From the NCBI GenBank assembly GCA_012845835.1, contig JABAKD010000016.1:1139843-1203842 (forward strand): 64,000 nucleotides of DNA, read 5' to 3'. The position numbers were made by a program, and so were the translations under genes. The notes under the pieces were generated by a model. The model did not search any database. It was not told the DNA's origin and worked only from the letters and a program-made list of their open reading frames with translations. This stretch comes from Undaria pinnatifida. Taxonomy: Eukaryota > Sar > Phaeophyceae > Laminariales > Alariaceae. This document shows positions 59,648 to 64,000 of this stretch, piece by piece (within the stretch, counting starts at the first letter, position 1; each line of letters starts with the position of its first letter).

Positions 59648-62600
59648 GAGCGAGCACAGTCGCTCACACGGCCCGACCCAACTCATCCCAACGCCATCGC
59701 TGTCCCATCCTCACCCGTTTCAACGCCAACGCTCCCCCCCCTCCCCCCCTTGTCCCCCCACCCACCCGAACTCCCTGCCCCTCCCGTTGAACTCCCCTCT
59801 CGCGCTGCCCTGCGAGTAGTTATCGACCCAACAAAAAATGATGTTTCCCCCTTACAACTAGACAATCATGGAACGCCACCTCTGTCCCCTTCTCCCCCAC
59901 CCCCCCCACCGCCAACGTTACCCCCCCCCCTCCCCCCTCCCACCCTCGCCACACCTCCCAATGAACTCCCCTCTCGCGCTGCCCTAGCAGTTGTCGACCC
60001 AACCCAAAGCGCATTGCCGCCCTTTCAGCTGGACTTTGACGATGACACTCATGCCAATTACGGCGACACACGGCACGGGGACGACGCCATTAATGTTAAC
60101 AGTGCGAAGACGGAAGGAGGGGTGAATAAGCTGGTTTCACGTAGCATGGAGGCGGTTGTGAAGTGGGAGGAGGAGAGGACTACGGGGGGCGCGGTCGCGG
60201 CGCTTGCGGCTGCGGGGAGGCTGCTTGCGGGGGACCCGTTGAGCATCAAAGCAATGCACCTTAAGGGGGTGGCGCTGCACATGCTGGGAAGGTATGGGGG
60301 GCTTCCGTGCATCACATTGCTCACCTCTATAATACACCGGTATATAGCCTACCTCGAATGTGGAAATTCAGTTTATTTTTTTACCCCTGAGCTACGCTAC
60401 TGCCTGCTTTCATGCGCTCTTCTTGTATCATCATCCTGCAAAATGTGCAAACATAACATTTTTGCGGATTTTCTTGGGGCCTCTTTTGTTGGTGGTAGTC
60501 TTTTTGCGGAAAGGGTGTTTGCTTCGTAGGCTCTGTCCCCGCGTACGAAACCTTTTGTTTTCGTTGGCCATCCCCGGGTACGTATGGTATCCGAAAATGG
60601 TACCACAAGGGTGTACACCGTGCCAAACACGCGCTAGAGACATGTCAGGCATCAGGGTGCATCCATCAGTGCTCTGGATCTGTCACGGCAGGTGGATACT
60701 TCATCTATTAGGTATGTTATTTGCACGGTCTAACACGAGTTTTGCCGCGTGATCTGTGTGATCTGCACAAACTGCCTTAGCACGTTTTTTCCCGGTGGGT
60801 GTGTACGATGCGGCTCGTGTGCAGTTCGTCTTTCCTCAACAGCAGATACAGGGAGCTGCTAGTAAATAGACTATCTACAGTAGATCACATTCAATGAGCT
60901 AGATCATGATCAATGATCTAGATAATGATCTAGATGACTTAGATGATCTAAATCATTATCTAGATGATCTAGATGATCTAAATCATGATCTAGATGATCT
61001 AGATGATCTAAATCACTATCTAGATGATCTAGATGATCTAATTCATGCTCTCGATGATCTAGATCACGATCTAGATTATCTAGATTACCTAGATGTCCAT
61101 TTTAGATCATGTGATCTAGAGAATTAATCATGATCTGAATAATGATCTAGAAGAAATATGATCTAACGTATGACCTAGATGATCTAGATGATCTAGATGA
61201 TCTAGATGATCTAGATGTCCATTTAGATCAACATATAGATCATCAGATGTCCATCTAGATCATTATCTAGATGTCCATCTAGGTCATTAGATGTCCATCT
61301 AGATAATTATCTAGATGATCTAGATGTCCATCAAGATCATGATCTATCGTAGCGCGCGTTCATAGTCACAACATATTATTTTACCCCAGTCTACGGCTGG
61401 GGGGTAATTTTTTTTGTTGCCCTTTCGCGGTGGCTCTGAGTTACTCGTGCGAGTGACCCCCCGTTTCCTTGAGCAGTCTTAGGCTTTCGTGTGCTGGTTT
61501 TATTTTATTTTTTGCAATGGAAATGGTTAGCTACACTGCGCCAAAAAAATACTCGCCTGGATCGTGGTCGTGTCAGTGCGGGGTGCAGAGTCACTCGTGC
61601 GACTGGCTCAAAGATCCATCTCACGGTAGCTAGGGATGCAGCATCAGTCCCTGAGGCCCTCACATGAGGAACTCAATATCTCATCCGATACTACATGACT
61701 TCGAAGGCTTTCGTTCGCATAACCCGACCAAGCCATAAATCTATGCCTTAGTCCTAAAACCAAGTATGTACTCGTGGGAATACTTGATTAATGACTAACC
61801 GCTAGTTCCTCACTTGAGGAGCTCAATCGGACAACAGGTACATTATTAGTCAATCCAACAACAGCAACTCCTACGGTCGGATGACTCCGGCAGTGAAATA
61901 GGGGTTATCCCCCCGTATCGTAGCGTATCGTATCGTATCGTATCGTATCGTATCGTATCGTATCGTGTCGTATCGTATCGTATCGTATCGTATCGTAGCG
62001 TTGATCTCCCAAGTATTGCATTAGCACATACATGTTATTCGTTCACTTGCTGAGGTTGCTCTCTACTCCCCACCCCGAAAAATGAAGGCGCAACACCTCT
62101 TCATGAACATTCCCACGCCATGTAGGTAAAAGGATGGAGCTGTAAACTCGGCAGGATTGGGAGACTAATAAGTAATCGGTAGGTGCCGTGAGCCAACTAA
62201 GTGACTCTAGCCAGCAAGTCGTCAACTCTGCCGATTTGACGACTTAAGTCAGGCGAGCGCAGCAAGCAATCAGTCCCGGCCGACCGACGGGGACCCCGCT
62301 CAGAAAAGGGAAAACATGCATTTCGTATTAGATAATCCTTCTCGCAAGTATGGCGATCCAATAAGTCGGATAGTCAGCACCTGCGGGAAGCGACTAACTA
62401 TTAGTCCGGCTCACAGCTCTATGTTAAGGTATCAGTGGGGTATTCGTCCGTTTGACCACTTGCAAAATGTTAACCAACAGCTTACCCAAACTAAGCCTTA
62501 TAACGCTCTTCCCCCCTGAAACGGCGGGATAGCAGCTCGGCCGGATATACGGGCGGACCTGTCAATATCCAAGCGGTTTCATTTCCTGGGTATATCGGGG

Positions 62601-64000
62601 AGAGTATTTTTCAAGTTCGACATGGGGGAAATCTGACAAAGTTTAGTATGGTGAATGTGGGACTCGAACCCACGACCCCCCAAAAACCCATGTCCTGCCG
62701 ACGACGCCAATATTTTACGTATTAGTGGGGTACTACCACCTGCTAAAGGTTAACCAATAGCTTACCCGAATTTAAGCCTTGTAACATCCACACAACAACG
62801 AGTACTTCAGTGACATGTTGCACATGACACACGTTGTTCAAAACGGGTCAGTGTGGCCCTCAGCTGAGTGGCCCCACCAATCCGAAGTAGTGTGTTTGGC
62901 CCAAACCGTGCTGACCCCTATAAGGCGCGAAGCTGGCGTCGTTTCGTCCAATTCTCAGGCAGCTCGCGCTAGGGGGTGCAGCATAACTTTCCAAGAAATT
63001 TCTGAGCTCCTAACACGAGGAAACTCAATCAATATTTCTACCCGAACCGAAACATGGGTTTCGAAACCATTCGTTCGAGCAAAGAAAACCGACCATCGTC
63101 TTCTATGCGCTAGCGTCCTCAAGCAAAATACACAAGTCGTAAAAATGATCACACCAACCGATGGCTGTCACACTCGGGGTAGGGCTCAACCAATCAGGAA
63201 ATCAGAAGGTCAGAAACGTTTGGCCGAAAAGTGCAAACCCTGCCGTGCGAGGCCTCTATACTGCTATCGTGCCGTTTGCTTTGTAACCCCCCCCGCGTAC
63301 TAGGAACGGCGAGGCGGCCGCTACAATGGAAAGGGTGGCGTTGTTTGCCACAGCGCGAAAATACAAGGAGCCGGATCTTGACTTGGCCTTGCTCTGGGGA
63401 AATCTGGAGGTGGCTCAGGAGGGTGAGTTTGGAGGATTGTCGGGCGGGCGGGGGGGGGGGGGGGGGGGGGGGGGGGGTGGTGTGAGCGCGAGGTGTACGT
63501 TTGATATGTATCGGCGACCCAGAAGAGAGAGAGGAGGAGCGAAAAACAGCACAAAATATGGAAGGAGGAGGTTGAACGGGTTGAAGGTGACGAGATCGAC
63601 GGAAAAAAAACGAGATAGATATAAAAGAAGGAGAGAGAGACAAAAATAGAGAGAGCAAAAATAAGCTGTATGAAGCACGTGCGATCAACTTTAATCAACG
63701 GCGCCTGCCGAACTCCGGGGCCGCCACGGTCGCTTCCCACCCGCATGATGAAACGACAGCACATCAACCCCACTCGCACGCTTCTCTCCCCTCCCCCCCC
63801 CCCCCCCGCCGCCTCGGTCCCCAGCGATGGCGGAAGAAATTGGGCTCCCAGCCCCGCCCGCAACCGACACCCTTCCCTACCTGAAAGGCTTGGCCTTGCG
63901 CCCTTCGGAACCATCACCCCTGTGGGGTCTCCTCAAAACCCATATAAAGAGAGGAGATGAAGAATCGTGCGCCGACGCTTTCTGGGAGGGCTGGCCAGGA
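59648..64000 (+). CDS. Proline-rich TPR-like protein, 5' part of a gene running off the right edge
   Basis: Three exons link in phase: about 59648-60291 (start uncertain), 63304-63422 and 63825 to beyond 64000. The junction codons AG|G and G|CG give LGRNGEAATMERVALFATA and VAQEAMAEEIGLP. Exon 1 is Pro-rich and holds an internal duplication of ELPSRAAL-VVDPT, then an acidic stretch and an alpha-helical block GRLLAGDPLSIKAMHLKG that resembles a TPR helix pair; exon 2 continues helical. No catalytic motif is visible. I could not find a convincing start ATG, so an upstream exon may exist. TPR character would be consistent with a scaffold or with an OGT-like neighbour, but no GT41 block is present in the window. 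Function unknown. Confidence 0.55.
60895..61340 (+). repeat. Palindrome-rich array based on GATCTAGAT
   Basis: Repeated GATCTAGATGATCTAAATCA units, decaying into GATGTCCATCTAGATCATTA units towards 61340. The core GATCTAGATC is self-complementary. One frame reads as Asp-Leu-Asp-Asp-Leu but has no other sign of coding. Confidence 0.9.
61385..61620 (+). repeat. Dispersed repeat family H, copy 4
   Basis: Contains GTTACTCGTGCGAGTGACCC near the start and CAGAGTCACTCGTGCGACTG near the end, so the two ends carry related inverted motifs. Confidence 0.75.
61635..61800 (+). repeat. Dispersed repeat family A, copy 3
   Basis: Shares GAGGAACTCAATATCTCATC, GACTTCGAAGGCTTTCGTTC and GTACTCGTGGGAA with the other copies, about 180 bp in length. 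Confidence 0.65.
61918..61999 (+). repeat. (GTATC)n pentanucleotide microsatellite
   Basis: About 16 units of CGTAT with rare CGTAG and CGTGT variants, in the first intron of the TPR-like gene. Confidence 0.95.
62421..62790. repeat. Two diverged direct repeats with a tRNA-like segment between
   Basis: 62421-62510 and 62712-62785 share GTATnAGTGGGGTA, TTAACCAAnAGCTTACCC and TAAGCCTTnTAAC. Between them on minus, 62660-62670 reads GGTTCGAGTCC, a perfect Pol III B box, and 62737-62746 gives an A-box-like TAGCAGGTGG. No full tRNA cloverleaf could be drawn. Confidence 0.5.
62970..63150 (+). repeat. Dispersed repeat family A, copy 4
   Basis: Shares GTGCAGCATAACTTTCCAAG and CGTTCGAGCAAAG-type blocks with 48925-49105. 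It ends 150 bp before exon 2 of the TPR-like gene. Confidence 0.7.

Noticed and set aside
60906-61127. Asp-Leu repeat ORF
   Set aside because: Translation of the GATCTAGAT array; no splice context or other coding signal.
62641-62750. Functional tRNA gene on the minus strand
   Set aside because: Only the T-arm and a plausible A box are present; acceptor and anticodon stems cannot be paired.

Overview
This is a eukaryotic nuclear window: intron-rich and gene-poor, with intergenic and intronic DNA packed with microsatellites, homopolymer G/C tracts and short non-autonomous repeats. I rebuilt four protein-coding genes by linking open exon blocks through GT-AG junctions that keep reading phase. 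Introns run from about 0.2 to 6.4 kb. The gene set (a long multi-exon tyrosinase, a TPR plus GT41 O-GlcNAc transferase, a DTW-domain tRNA modifier), the roughly balanced base composition and the large introns suggest a stramenopile alga, most likely a brown alga. That assignment is inference; no marker gene fixes it.

Layout. (1) 206-16950, minus: tyrosinase-type copper oxidase, six exons, 5' end complete, 3' end beyond the left edge. Its introns hold a foldback element, two minisatellite arrays and a retroelement fragment; exon 5 lies between two long inverted repeats. (2) 16951-22401: no gene seen; contains a TTAA-flanked... foldback and hairpin-rich sequence. (3) 22402-30004, minus: DTWD1-like tRNA-uridine aminocarboxypropyltransferase, seven exons, apparently complete. 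(4) 30834-56449 or slightly beyond, plus: TPR-containing O-GlcNAc transferase, at least fifteen exons, arranged head to head with DTWD1 across an 830-bp divergent interval. (5) 57197-59647: repeats, including a 600-bp hexanucleotide array. (6) 59648 to the right edge, plus: 5' part of a proline-rich, TPR-like gene of unknown function.

The genes do not form one pathway: the tyrosinase would oxidise phenols at a membrane or in the secretory route, DTWD1 modifies tRNA, and OGT glycosylates nuclear and cytosolic proteins. The most unusual material is in the repeats: an inverted-repeat-bracketed coding exon, a short TTAA-flanked MITE family in three copies, foldback elements, an element seen both with and without an inserted telomere-like array, and a DTW signature motif that is split by an apparent GC-AG intron and altered. 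All gene models rest on splice-phase consistency and family motifs that I read by eye; no alignment or transcript evidence was available.
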